The position numbers were made by a program, and so were the translations under genes. This document shows positions 23,147-34,177 of a stretch of 64,000 bases of DNA, piece after piece (the first letter of the stretch is position 1; each line of letters begins with the position of its first letter). Under the pieces are notes generated by a model. That model was not told the origin of the DNA, made no database searches, and saw only the letters and a list, made by a program, of their open reading frames with translations. Source of the stretch: Hirsutella rhossiliensis (taxonomy: Eukaryota; Ascomycota; Sordariomycetes; Hypocreales; Ophiocordycipitaceae); NCBI RefSeq assembly GCF_020360975.1, contig NW_025408671.1, forward strand, positions 434,001 through 498,000, read 5' to 3'.

Positions 23147-24672
23147 TATCGAGAAAATTCGGCAACGTCGTAAATACTCGTCATCTCTCGGGATGTAAAA
23201 AATCAAAAGTCTGACGAAGCGAACGTGTGAACATTTCGTCGTCACCTCCTGCGATTGCGTATTAGCATTTCCCCAGGTGCTCCTGAAAACGCTTCGGGTA
23301 ATCGCTACACGTCCGAGCCTACTTATCGATCGCTTTTTTTTAATTCATCACGCGAGCTTGTATAAATACGAGAATCAAACACAAGATAGAGATAATTAGT
23401 AGAGCGATTGAAGAGGATTGTGTTTTGCTTTTTCTGGGAGCGGGGGTGCCAGAGGGATGCTTCGTCACGAACACTCCGGCCTAAGCCTACGGCCGCTATC
23501 CTGCCTTGTCTGCTGATGCAGGTCGAGCCTTCTGCTCTAGTTTGCGCTGAGTCCTTTGAGAGAATTTGAGTCCGTTACCATCATCCGGTCCCTTGGGTTG
23601 ACTAATCTGCTCAACCCTCAATGCGCTGTTGGGCTATTTAAACGGTTCAGACGCTCGCTTACCAGTTCTCTGCCGCGTCCTTTTTATGAAGAGCCTTGGG
23701 AGGCCAGATTCAACAACGTTCCCCCTCCTCCAGGGTGCGTGCATTATGGACAATTTAAAAGCGCATCCCCAGGTGGCTGGAGGCCGACGTCCATCATCCT
23801 CAGCTGTAGAGCCTCCTTCGTGTCAAAAATACCACATTGTGGCTGGTTCCCTCGTTCTTGGCGGTATCCTTCCTATCTCTTAAATGCCCAGTGTCACGAG
23901 AGGCTAGGGCGGCTCCTTCTGACGTTCTGGTCAAACAAAAAACAAGTTCTCGAATGCTGTCGTCAGGGGACGATCAGACGCTGTTCTCAGACCCTTACCC
24001 CGGCTCTCATTAGCCCTTCCATCTTTTGTCTTCATCGAAACCGACATGGCTTGTCCCGCGACTCCAAGCGCGCACGACCCATCTTATTCTTCAATATTAG
24101 AGAGACTATGCACGGGAGAATCTGGCAATCTTGAACACTGATTGATCCATTGCGACATTATTTGGAATGGACCTGCCGTGGTGCTCATACCGTCCCTTTT
24201 TGCATCTCACCCGTTAAATCAACATGCCAGCTTCTCACGTGGTAACTCCAACATAACGCGAGTGGACCAATGGCCGGAGACGAATATCCCGATCTGATTC
24301 TACTTACAAGTCGACCGGAAGTTTACAGCCAAAAAAAGGAAACGAGAAAAAATGGCCACTTTTTTCCCATCAAGCTTTATACAAAGAACCATCCTAAATG
24401 GGCCAACTGGCTCATTTCTAAGGCCGGGAACTGCACCAAGACGATGGCTCACTTGGATCTGTTCAACTGAGGCCGAAAGCTTTTCGACCTTGTGAGGAAC
24501 GTGCTCCGCAGGTCTCCTAAGTTAGGGATTTGCGGATAACTTGGATCGACTACGAAATGGCCTCCAGTTCCTGTCCTTCGCTTCAGGGAAGCGCCCACCT
24601 CCCCCCCCCCCCTTTGGGAATACAGTTACTCGTCTCCTTCGATATAACTACATGGGACTTATTCAATACTAC

Positions 24673-25075
24673 TGTTGGGAAACAACTATATTATGCAGGC
24701 AAAAGTGAAGCGGCACTCCGGCAAATGACCTAGAAGTGGGCTCTATATGCCATGGAGGTGCTAGTGGCAGCTGACAATTACGAAGATATATCCTGCCTGC
24801 TAAAGGCTTGTTACGAATCTGAAAAAATAATTTGCGTAGAATACATTGCAAATATTTGGCTAAAGGCGTGGGACTGTTAGGTAAAAGACTTTCTGGAAGG
24901 CATCGAGCCGAGGCCAATCTCAAAGGCTTCGTCTTCCCATGGCATGCTCATTAAAGGAACTGTGAGGAAACCATTAGGTTGTGCAGGCAAAAGTGAAGTG
25001 ACACTCCAACAGATGACCTGGTAGTGGACCCTATATGCCATGGAGGTGCTGGTGGCAGCTAACAGGAACCCATGT
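24673..25075 (+). repeat. Dispersed repeat family, copies A and B
   Basis: The segments at 24673-24777 and 24960-25075 are similar throughout, sharing GCAGGCAAAAGTGAAG, a CCTATATGCCATGGAGGTGC-type core and GTGGCAGCT. A third copy lies inverted near 37.4 kb. Translation of copy A contains YAGKSEAAL and a W.LYAMEVLVAA stretch interrupted by a stop, which suggests an old mobile-element coding fragment. I cannot name the element. Confidence 0.7.
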
Positions 25076-25827
25076 TAGTGGAAGACAATGCCTCATTCGA
25101 GGCTAGTGATGTTGCTGTGAATTTCTTACCTGTCCCACCCCAACCTTTGAGCCCTGGCCCTGTGCTTAAGACTGATTGAATATCTAAAAGCTTGATGACG
25201 ATCCAAGTCAACAACAGTTAGTCATATTCACGCCAACATACTGAGCTGGCAACTCGTCCAAGGCTACGGATGTTCCATAACGAGCCCTGCGAGCGGTGGC
25301 ATGTCGTGTGCTATAAAAACTACGGATAATTGATGGAACATTTTGAGATGTTTGTAGACAAGAACTTGGTTAATATGCAATATTGTGCACCGGCGGCTCT
25401 GATGGGTATTGATGAAGCTCGTCTTATTTGACAGCTTTGGTCGTTACTTTGCTGCTCAGGGCATGCCGATGAGCTACCGAACGCCAATCGGCGCTCAATA
25501 TAGTTAAATCCTGCAATGTGGCATGCGCTGAGCCTCGAGAAAAGCAAACTCCTGGTCCCTTCTTCAAGCTAAAATGATCCAATGCTCATATGTGCATCAC
25601 GGACAGCGAAAGCAAATGTCACCTGCCTGCCCTACCCACCCTGCCTACTTACATCCTTATATGCATACATGACTTTGCCATTGAGGCGTGTCTTTCCCCT
25701 CCTTTCCTACCTCTTGGCCTTTGCCTCGACCGCCAACTGCTTCTCACTTTGCGCGGACCAAGGTCTTCTGCCTTGGATGGGGAGAGAAGAAGAAAACGAC
25801 ACCGCCGCTTGCCCGCCCCCACACACA

Positions 25828-27666
25828 ATGTTGTCCACTTGGAGCCTCATACCAGACCCCCTGGCCTGGCTCGCCAGCTTCCTCGTCTTCTTGTTGAAGC
25901 CGGCGGCGGCGGTGCTCGTCGGACAGATGATGGCGTCGCGACCACGTCTTCCTCGCGGGGCACCTCGACTCCTGAAGGGGACGCCCATCCTCGGGTCCGT
26001 CGACTTTTTCCGCTCACGTAGCGATTTCTTGCTCAAGGGGAGGCATCGGGACCCCAGCCGGCAGTTCAGCTTTTACTACGGACCTTATCCCATTGTCGTC
26101 GTGTCCGGCTCGTCGGCCCGGTCCTTTTTCTACAACGCGCGCAGCCTCGACTTCATTGAAGGGTATTTATTCCTCTCAAGGTGTAAGATGAGTTGCGCGT
26201 GTGCTAACATGTCTTGGTTTATTAGCTTCTCTGCCCTCTATTCCGCAGGCCCTAGCATCGAGCATCTATTACCCGGCGACCTTAGGACGCTCTTCTTCAC
26301 GTCGTTCAAGCATCTAATGGGCAAGGACCGGCTCGCAGCCAAGCTCCATCACCTGACGACCGACACAGATGTGGCCTTAGGCGCCATGGGCATCGACACG
26401 TCAGCGCCCGTCGAGCCCTTCAAGCTGATGCTGCACCTCATCTACCAGCTCACCCACCGCATCCTCGGCAGCAACGACGTTGCCGATGACCCCAAGCTGC
26501 TCGCCGACACCTTGTCGGCCTTTGACCGCTTCGACGACTCGTCGGCCATTGAGGTCATGTTCCCCCACGTTCCTTGGCCCAGCAAAGTCAGGAAGATGCT
26601 CGCCGGCGCCAAGCTGCACCGCACCTTTTCCAAGATCATGAGCGACCGTCAAAGAACCGGCAGGGCCGAGGCGGATGCCATGCAGACCTTGATCGACCAA
26701 GGCCACCCAGACACTGTCGTATCTGCTGTACGTTTTGGGCCCCCTTTCCCCGAGGCACCCGCTCTTACGCAACAATACACCTACACTCACTTTCCGTAGT
26801 TCATCATCGGAACCTTCGTTCCAGGACTCACCAATAGCGCCTTTAACGCCGCCTGGATCCTTGCCTACCTCACCGCCAATCCCGAGTGGTACGCCCGGAT
26901 ACGAGCCGAAGTCGATGCCGCCGTCGCGAAGCACCGCTGCTCGCAGGCCGAATCGGCGCCCAAGGTGCTCTCGCGCCTGTCCATGGACCAGTGGGAGTCC
27001 GAGTTCCCCATGATAAACGTGGCCCTGCGCGAGACGATTCGCTTGATTCTCCAGGGCGCGTCGATGCGCAAGAATGTTAGCGGCAAGGATATTCAGATTG
27101 CCGACACAGGCAAGATCATTCCCAAGGATGCCTATGCGGTAAGCATTTCCGTTCTGCAATGCTACTGTTAGGGTAAAGACTGACACGGGATGGCTTCAAG
27201 TTATACGCAATCGAAGACATCCACATGGACGACCAAGTCTACACCAGCCCCCGAGAATGGGACCCCGAGCGCTACCTCGCCAGCAGGGAGGAAGACAAGA
27301 AGCGGCCGCACGGATACCTTGGCTGGGGATCAGGACTGCATCCGTGCTGTAAGCTCCATCCCTAACTTCTTTGCTGCTTGAGCAACATGCTGACGAGACC
27401 ACAAATAGTGGGAATGAGAGTACGAGCCCCAAGAACCGCCATCCTTCGAGTGGCACTGGCCATGAATGCTGACTTGGTCGTTGTAGTTTGCCAAGCTCGA
27501 AATAACCATCTCGACGGCCTTCTTCTTCGCCTACTACGACTTTACGCGCTGCGACAAGAACGGTAACGAGCCGCAAGACGCACTGCCCCCCGTCGACCGC
27601 TCCGGCATTGGCGAGAAGCGGCCCGTCCGTGACATTTTCCTCAAGTGCACCCGTCGCAACGAGTGA
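25828..27666 (+). CDS. Cytochrome P450 (number 1)
   Basis: Six exons: 25828-26162, 26226-26727, 26800-27138, 27201-27348, 27409-27419 and 27487-27666, giving 504 residues. A hydrophobic N-terminal anchor (LAWLASFLVFLLKPAAAVLV) precedes the proline hinge PRLPRGAPRL. The I-helix is FIIGTFVPGLTNSAFNAAW, lacking the usual acidic-Thr pair. The K-helix ExxR is ETIR and the PERF-type motif is WDPERY. The heme loop GWGSGLHPCLG carries the ligand Cys and has Trp in place of the usual first Phe. The atypical I-helix resembles CYP7/CYP8-like P450s and their fungal relatives. It should be anchored in the endoplasmic reticulum and oxidise a lipophilic substrate, which I cannot name. Exon 5 is only 11 nt. 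The ATG at 25828 was chosen because it places the anchor at the N-terminus; the frame is open to 25582. Confidence 0.85.
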
Positions 27667-29195
27667 TGCGCCCATGACAACAGGGACCAAGCGGCGCTCA
27701 TAGGATGAGCTCGTGACTTTTGTAATCGATTCATGTCTTGTCTTCTGCGAAGGAGTGGGGGGAGCTGCTCCAAGTGCAAGACTGCTCGGGAACGTGGCTG
27801 CATGTGTAATTACCCATCCTGACAAGCTACATATGAGCAGAACTCCTCCGGAACACGTATATCCTCTAACCAATCCCGACTTCACTCGAGTTCCCGACCC
27901 TCTCCCTTCTACCGCCTACTCAAACGACCCAGTCTTCTACATTACGAGAACACTCCCAACAACGATAATTCAGACCACGCCTGTCAGATCGCACCGGGGT
28001 AGAAGCACATGAGGTCCTAAACATGCACCTATATCATAACATTGTGCAGTATCTGGGCTTCCCTGTCAAGGACGATAGGACAAGAGGCCTTGACTTTGCC
28101 AAGTACTCTTTGACTCCCTCCAGATGTTGGAGGATGGGATTTTCTTTTTAATGTAGCTCATTGTCTGCGTGGGAGTGAAGTAGGTGTTTATTATTTGCAC
28201 AACTTGGGGCTTGTGCATTATCATCTTCATCCCGTTAAACATCCTGATAGATGGGGATGACCCCGTTATTATAGATTTTGACTCATGCAAGCAAAAAAGG
28301 GAAAAGCTAGAATCCAAGACAAGCACTTTTCAATGGCCACTAGAAGACGAGGACCACACGGGGCGAGAGAACCAGCTCTACAACCTGTCCAAGATACGAG
28401 CGGCCCTGATGAAAGTCGATAAGGGGCTGAACCGCTTAGGCCTAAGTAACAACACTAACAGCCCCATCTCTCCCTTGTTCTTTGCTCTTCCTCAATGCGA
28501 ACCGAGACGTTGAGAGTATGGGATGCTGTCAGGACAAGGGCCTATAATACGCGTTAGTAACACCTCTATCGGGGGTGCCCTCATTTTGCATGGTGTAGCG
28601 GTATTTTACCAGCTTGACAGATGCCCACTAGGGTACGGCCTTTGATATTTTCCAGTGTACGCTCTTTATGTACTCTTTCCAAGGGTCGGTGAGACGAATA
28701 CATTAGCAGCTGTATTGCTTCAACACCTGGCGCCACGCTCTTGTAACGTACAGGTAAATGAGACGAACAAGGCGGGGGGGCTTCTGACCAGCCACTCGAG
28801 TCCTGCTTGACGATATCAAATGGCATGACATGATGACTTCGTCGTACATACGAGGCTCAAGCCGTGGACTCAATGCCGCCTCCACCCGTGTCGGCCAAGG
28901 GTAGACCATGCTCTCCATATATGCTCACCGACCGCGAGTGAATCAGGTAATACATGGCGACTGTGTGACGCCAATCTAATGGCATTCATCTTCGTTGATA
29001 CATGTAGTTAAAACCCCTACATTTGTTGGGTCTGTCGACAAAGAGTTTCGCTGTTGGTCCCCAACTAGACATCGGGATTCAGGGTCTGCCCTTGATATAC
29101 TTGAGGCTAAGTCTTCAAGCTGTTATATAACGGCTCCGTAACGAGCGCCTTGGGTTGCTCGGCCAGCATTGCCCGAGTAAATTGTCCACGGCCCC
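27667..29195. other. Intergenic with a kinase-gene fragment
   Basis: Apart from the kinase-like fragment at 28184-28513, no gene, RNA or repeat was recognised. Confidence 0.5.
28184..28513 (+). pseudogene. Fragment of a fungal protein kinase-like gene
   Basis: The frame contains NILIDGDDPVIIDFDSCKQK and then RENQLYNLSKIRAAL. This matches the end of the catalytic loop, the IDFDS segment (DFG position) and the following region of small fungal kinase-like proteins that occur in many copies. The upstream half with the ATP-binding loop and HxD motif is missing, and no start or splice site restores it. It is called a truncated gene copy. Confidence 0.55.
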
Positions 29196-30668
29196 TCAGT
29201 GATTCCTCTCCGTGTCTTGAGCATGTCCCGTAGGCCCGACGGCGGCATAATCGGTCGACACAAAGGCCCTGTCAACGCCCGCCAGCCCCTCGGCACAGTA
29301 TTGCAGCGTCTCGGCAATGTCGTGGGAGCGGCTGAGCCTCGTCTTGCCGTCGAGCAAGAGGTCAAACTCAGCCCAGACGCCGTCACCCGCGTGGTAGGCC
29401 GTGATGGACTTGACGCCCTCGACGACGGGCGAGAAGCGGTAGGCCATGTAGACGAGCTTGCGCAAGGTGTGGTTGTCGACGGCCTCGCCCGACAGGCGGA
29501 CCACATTCTCAAACGATGTGTGGCCCCAGTCGTAGATGATGAAGAGGGACAGGAGGCCGGCACCGACGGGGTCCAGCCACCACACGTTGGCGTGGTAGCC
29601 GACCAAGGGGAACAGCAGCGAGAGCGAGTTGAAGACGACGTCCGTCTTGCAGTCCTGCACCAGCGCCTGCACCTGCGGCGTCCGGATGGGCCGGCAGAAG
29701 ACGCCGATGGCGCCCTTGACCACAATGGTGGCCACGAGGGCGGATATGGCGCCCGGGCCCAGCTTCTCGGCCTCGCTATGGGGGGGGATGAGGCGGGTGA
29801 TGGACTCCTGCAGGATCTGCAGAAAGGAGATGACCATGATGATGGAGAAGACGAGGATGCCGAGCGACTCGAGGCGCCGCCGGCCGACGGGAAAGCGCTT
29901 GCGGAGGGCGCTGAGCCGCCACAGGACAATCTTGTTGGTCGTCCAGACGATGAGAGTGCACAGCAGATCAGGGCCCGAGTCGACGAGCGAAGCAATCAGC
30001 GAGAGCGAGCCCGTCGTCAGCGCCGCAAATCCCTTGCCGGTCAGGAGCAGCACGTTTGCGACGACGTTGACGTTGATGGCCCACGCCGCACGCCGCGCCG
30101 CCGTCCTCCGCCTGACCCGTTCCTCGTCCGGCAGCAGGTCACCGATGTTGCCCTCGACGCGCTGCAGGGCGCCGACGCGCTCCTGGTCGCCGTCATGGTC
30201 CGGGTCCGGGTTCATCGACTCGAGCACGTCGTCAGCGAGGGCCATGACGACGGCGTCGACCTCGAGCCAGTCGTTGAGGCGCTCGTTTTGCGCGCGGTAA
30301 AAGGCGCGCACCTTTTTGTTGCCCATGGCCGCGAGCTCGTCGTCGGTCTTGCGGAACTGCTCGAGGCCGTCGCGGTCGATGCCGTGCAGCAGCGCGTGCT
30401 TGAGTTCCTCCTCGCGCCGGCCGTCGTCGTCGTCGTCGTCGTCGGTGCTGTCAGCCGAAGCGGCAGCGGCAGCGGGCGAGGCATCGTGGAAGCGGAAGAG
30501 GCGGGGCCGGACTCCTCGGGGCCGGACCTGCGCGGCGGATCCGCAAGGGCGGCGGCTTTCGATGTCTTCGTCGCCGCCGCCGAGAAGGTGATGCCTTCTC
30601 CGTCGCCTCACGGCCATCTTGTGCCTGTTGGTGCCCGCGTCTGGGGCAAGTGTTCGCTTGCCGACCAT
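29196..30668 (-). CDS. Cation diffusion facilitator (metal transporter)
   Basis: A single exon of 490 residues. An N-terminal cytosolic region has a basic RRRRRHH patch and a run of seven Asp encoded by a GTC/GAC repeat. The domain then starts with KKVRAFYRAQNERLNDWLEVDAVV, typical of fungal and plant manganese-type CDF proteins. Six membrane helices follow, with the metal-site motif DSGPD in helix II (LIASLVDSGPDLL) and DCKTD in helix V, both DxxxD, which in the family correlates with Mn2+ (sometimes Fe2+) rather than Zn2+. The C-terminal cytosolic domain has AYHAGDGVWAEFDLLLD. It exports metal from cytosol into an organelle or out of the cell. The start is ATG 30668; the frame stays open to 30845, but that extension is unconserved-looking. 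The Gly-Pro within DSGPD, where relatives usually have small hydrophobic residues, is unusual. Confidence 0.88.
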   Translation of the reverse strand: MVGKRTLAPDAGTNRHKMAVRRRRRHHLLGGGDEDIESRRPCGSAAQVRPRGVRPRLFRFHDASPAAAAASADSTDDDDDDDGRREEELKHALLHGIDRDGLEQFRKTDDELAAMGNKKVRAFYRAQNERLNDWLEVDAVVMALADDVLESMNPDPDHDGDQERVGALQRVEGNIGDLLPDEERVRRRTAARRAAWAINVNVVANVLLLTGKGFAALTTGSLSLIASLVDSGPDLLCTLIVWTTNKIVLWRLSALRKRFPVGRRRLESLGILVFSIIMVISFLQILQESITRLIPPHSEAEKLGPGAISALVATIVVKGAIGVFCRPIRTPQVQALVQDCKTDVVFNSLSLLFPLVGYHANVWWLDPVGAGLLSLFIIYDWGHTSFENVVRLSGEAVDNHTLRKLVYMAYRFSPVVEGVKSITAYHAGDGVWAEFDLLLDGKTRLSRSHDIAETLQYCAEGLAGVDRAFVSTDYAAVGPTGHAQDTERNH

Positions 30669-32061
30669 TACGGGTACAGCTACGGGAGTATGGACGTAGA
30701 GAGAAAGGATGTAGTTGGGATGGCAATAGCTATAAACAGGGCAGAAAAAGAAAGCCCCTGAAGCTCCCGAGTCCATAAGCTCTTGTGATGTAATGACGCA
30801 TCCAGCCCAACGCTCCGGGGGCTCGGCCGCGATCCCGGCAGGCACGGCGGGCGGGCGGGCCCATGCCGTGCCGGAGGCAATCCAAGGCCCCGGGTCGATT
30901 CGAGTATGTAGTTATTGTGTACTGTGCTTTGTCGAGTAGCCCAATGATATGTTGTGAAGCCTCGAACCCTACTCAAAGGTATCCCGTTTCAGACCGAGGA
31001 GCAACAGGACCATGACCATTATGTGTGCTTTTGGCATGTACACGGCTATCAGCCGGTAAGCTGGGCTCAGGCTTGACTATTTACCTTTTGCTGTCTGTGA
31101 TGGGGACTCAAGCCTGCACTCATCCTCATCTGCCCTACGGCACATGTTTTGTGAAAATGCACGGACAGACACACTTGACATGGAGGGAGCAAGGGCGAGA
31201 TTGCGCATTGCCCAGCGGGCACAACCCTCCTTGAGACACCTCATGGAGTAGCCGTCCCCAAGGCCAAACGTTTCGAGACTTCCAACGGCGGTAAGTGAGG
31301 TGTTGGTGTAGGCTTTGGGTCTGCACAGTCGACGCTCGGATTTTCATTGCACGAAATCAGAGACCCAAGTGCATCTCTTAATACGCCTCAGGCCCCCTAG
31401 GCCCCGCGCTTGACCAGAGACTGGCTGCATAACTGGGTGTGGAGCAGGCAAATGACTCCAGCAGGCCAGTGGAAGCCGGCCGCGCTTCCTGTACGGAGCA
31501 CCAAACATCTCCCAGCTCCATCTCGCTCACGACATGCAAAGCCAACAACATTCTCGCGGGCACCCGTCGTCGGCATGGACAGAGATGCCTCGGGTTCTCA
31601 CCGAAAAACATGGAATCTGGTAGTTGTCCACCGGCATCATGTCAGGGATCCTCTAATTCTCAATGAGCATTTAGTAAATGCGAGGCCTAGCTTTGCCTTT
31701 ATCCTTGTAATTGGAGCAGCCGCTGCTTGCCGGCACTCAAGTAATACTGACAGGCTGGTTTTGCTTGACAGTCTTGCACATACAGCCATACCTGCAGGAA
31801 CTGAAGCTACCGGGACCAGGTCGAAGCTATGAGGCGTATTCCTTGTTTCGACCCATGCATGCGCCGGCATCGGCATAGGTAAGGTATCCAGTCGGTTTTC
31901 TTAGTGTATTTACTTGCTATTAGAGTCACCCGCTTATCTTGCAACCTGGCCCTCGGTCCCGCAACAGGCCTGGTCAATCTACCCTTTTTACATGCTTAAG
32001 CAAGATCAAGCCTCGAGAGCGAACCGCTCTTCGCCACTGGCTACTCCGCAAAAACAATCAC
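30669..32061. other. Intergenic, divergent promoter region
   Basis: This stretch lies between the minus-strand metal transporter and the plus-strand Zn2Cys6 gene. Small frames at 31025-31234 and 31410-31832 have no family features. I see no repeats. Confidence 0.45.
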
Positions 32062-33321
32062 ATGCACAAGACTGAGACAATGCAAGACGAGCCTGCCGAA
32101 GGACGCTATCACTCCAAACGCCCTCACAAAAAGACTCGCACGGGGTGCAGCGACTGCAAGAAACGCAGGGTCAAGTGCGACGAAGCACGCCCGACGTGCC
32201 GCCAATGCAGACAGCGTAAGGTTACGTGCGAATATACCTTCTCTGCTGTGTCTGCGGTGGCTTCAATTTCGCGTCACACCTTGGCCCCCTCTCCTGATTG
32301 CCCCATGCGCTCAAGTCCAAGCATCGTCATCGAGCTGCAACCCCGTCCCGACACATTTGATCAGACTGACATGAAGCTCCTGTGGTTTTACACTACGGCC
32401 ACCTGCAGCTGCTTTTCTCTCCAAAGCGGCAAGCAGAGGCCCGTCGAGGACATTATGCGTACCTTGGTGGTCCGCCATGCTTTCGAGACCCCCTTCCTAA
32501 TGCATTCGTTGTTCGCTCTTGCAAGCCTTCATCTGCAGAGCTTGGGGCAAAGCATTAACCCCCAACGCGCTCTATCCTACCGAGCCAAGTCGTTTGCCGG
32601 CTATCGAAGGGCTGTCCAAGAGGCCAAGCCAGAGACCTTCCCAGCTCTCCTCGCCAACTCCCTGCTCCTCACCGTCCTATCGACGCAGGGTTTCCGTGAG
32701 CCCGACGGTAAATGCCTCTACATAATCGAGTGGATGCTCCTGTGGCAAGGGATCGGCTTAGTTGCTGGCCTCGTTGACGTATCCTCGATCCCCTCTGCAG
32801 GCTTGGAACCCTTGTTTCACCGACCCGCCATCGACATGGAAGCTGCCGCCGCCGCCGCCGCCGCCGCCGCCATTCCCGACCATCTTGTCACCATGGTTTT
32901 GTCAATGGAGCCAGATGACGCTGATTTCCTTGAGACACAAACTTATCTTGTCACGCTCCAGCATCTCGGCTCCCTTTACTACAACTTGCGCAAAGGCCTG
33001 GGCGCCATCATGACCCTACGCATCATCACCTGGCTCACCTACCTCCCCCGTCGGTTTGTCGAGCTTGTCCGCTCGAGACGACCTCGCGCTCTCGTCATTA
33101 TGGTCCATTACGCGGCCTTCTTAAAGGTCGTCGCAGGTATATGGTGGATGGCGGGCGTCGGCGATCGCTCAATTCGCGACATCCTCGATTACTTGGGACA
33201 TGAATGGCGCCAGCATGTCGAAATGCCGCTTAGGGCAATGGATTTTGATGATGCTACGGAACTTGCCCGTGTCATATCCGGAGACTTTCTTCCCAGCCCC
33301 GCCTGCTATAGCATGCTATAG
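32062..33321 (+). CDS. Zn2Cys6 fungal transcription factor
   Basis: A single exon of 419 residues. The binuclear zinc cluster near the N-terminus is CSDCKKRRVKC, then CRQC and C, with perfect C-x2-C-x6-C-x6-C-x2-C-x6-C spacing. It is preceded by a basic KRPHKKTRTG stretch. The rest resembles the short sterol-uptake-control (UPC2-like) subgroup, with LLWFYTTATCSCFS and PFLMHSLFALASLHLQSLG blocks. A run of ten Ala (GCC repeat, 32842-32871) sits in a variable loop. It is expected to be nuclear and to bind CGG-containing sites as a dimer or monomer. The start is ATG 32062; ATG 32080 is also possible, and the frame is open to 31939. It lies 0.86 kb upstream of the carotenoid dioxygenase on the same strand, which makes a regulatory link possible but unproven. 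Confidence 0.85.
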   Translation: MHKTETMQDEPAEGRYHSKRPHKKTRTGCSDCKKRRVKCDEARPTCRQCRQRKVTCEYTFSAVSAVASISRHTLAPSPDCPMRSSPSIVIELQPRPDTFDQTDMKLLWFYTTATCSCFSLQSGKQRPVEDIMRTLVVRHAFETPFLMHSLFALASLHLQSLGQSINPQRALSYRAKSFAGYRRAVQEAKPETFPALLANSLLLTVLSTQGFREPDGKCLYIIEWMLLWQGIGLVAGLVDVSSIPSAGLEPLFHRPAIDMEAAAAAAAAAAIPDHLVTMVLSMEPDDADFLETQTYLVTLQHLGSLYYNLRKGLGAIMTLRIITWLTYLPRRFVELVRSRRPRALVIMVHYAAFLKVVAGIWWMAGVGDRSIRDILDYLGHEWRQHVEMPLRAMDFDDATELARVISGDFLPSPACYSML

Positions 33322-34177
33322 CAGGAATGGGCTGTAGTTCAAGGAGCTGAAGAGGATGGGGCCAAATGCTTCGCTCTGGGTGATGACGCGGAACAAAGAG
33401 TCCAACACGGCGGCAATTTCGCCCTTGTCAACCCAAACGCACCTGGTGCTTGCCCCGCTTGGAACAGTTGACTTCTAACGAGGTCTACGAAGGAGGTTAG
33501 AGACGCCTTTCGTGGACAAGACATCGAGTTGTTTCAGAGTCCAGCATTTGGCCACTCCTTGGCTATGGGTGTAGGAGAAAAGAAAGTGCGTGGTGTGACC
33601 CGCAAAGAGGTCAAAGGTAACATTGATGACGAATGTACGGACTGCTGATATACCGCTTGTCTATGTCTAGGAGCTGGAAATTTGTTGAGCAGCTAGAGTC
33701 CTCTGCCATTGGCGTGAAAGAGTCTTGCTTGAGTGGGCTCAAGGTCCGAGTGCGAGTGCGAGTGCGAGGGCATGGCAGCACCCATCCCCCATAATTCTTA
33801 GCCCACCAACCTAGGAGAAGTTAACCCCGCTCTTAGCGAGTGCGAGTGCGAGTGCGAGTCAGTGCCTATTATGATGACCTTGGCGGAGACGCCTCCACTT
33901 CCAAAGGCCTGCCTGTCCTTGGTCCTTGCAGCAATAGTCATGGCCGGAAATCTGGGGTCCTTGAGACATCTGCCTGCCCGCCGTCTACACTGCTAGTCTG
34001 TTACTAGGCACACTATAAAGGCTTGATTCCTTTTCATGCATCGTCTCGAGTGCCAGCTTATTAGATCGCTCCAAGGAGATCTCGTCTTTCACGATTTGGG
34101 ACGCAGGCAAGTGCTAAAATTTCTTCAACTTCTACACTTTACAACCACTGGTTTCAAAACAACAATCTCCCGTTGAC
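33322..34177. other. Intergenic with two GAGTGC arrays
   Basis: There is no gene. The region holds two short GAGTGC hexamer arrays and is the likely promoter of the carotenoid dioxygenase. Confidence 0.55.
33748..33859. repeat. Paired GAGTGC hexamer arrays
   Basis: Three and a half tandem GAGTGC copies at 33748-33768 recur at 33838-33859, 90 bp apart and 320-430 bp upstream of the dioxygenase start codon. A simple slippage origin is enough, though repeated hexamers in a promoter could also be a factor-binding array. Confidence 0.8.

Larger units (their letters stand above)
21794..25827. other. Gene-poor, relic-rich stretch
   Basis: There is no intact gene. The stretch contains two 53-bp related segments 200 bp apart (22894 and 23094) and two 100-bp related segments 290 bp apart (24673 and 24960). 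It has stops in all frames over most of its length. The plus-strand frame of 192 codons at 23556-24134 lacks any family feature and is probably chance. A TATAAATA at about 23360 could be a relic promoter. Confidence 0.5.

Noticed and set aside
23556..24134. 192-codon plus-strand frame
   Set aside because: No start context, no domains, irregular composition, and it sits in a relic-rich stretch.
29199..30761. 520-codon open frame antisense to the CDF transporter
   Set aside because: It is the mirror of a GC-rich coding sequence, full of Asp/Glu/Val/Arg repeats, and lacks any domain. The minus-strand transporter explains the openness.
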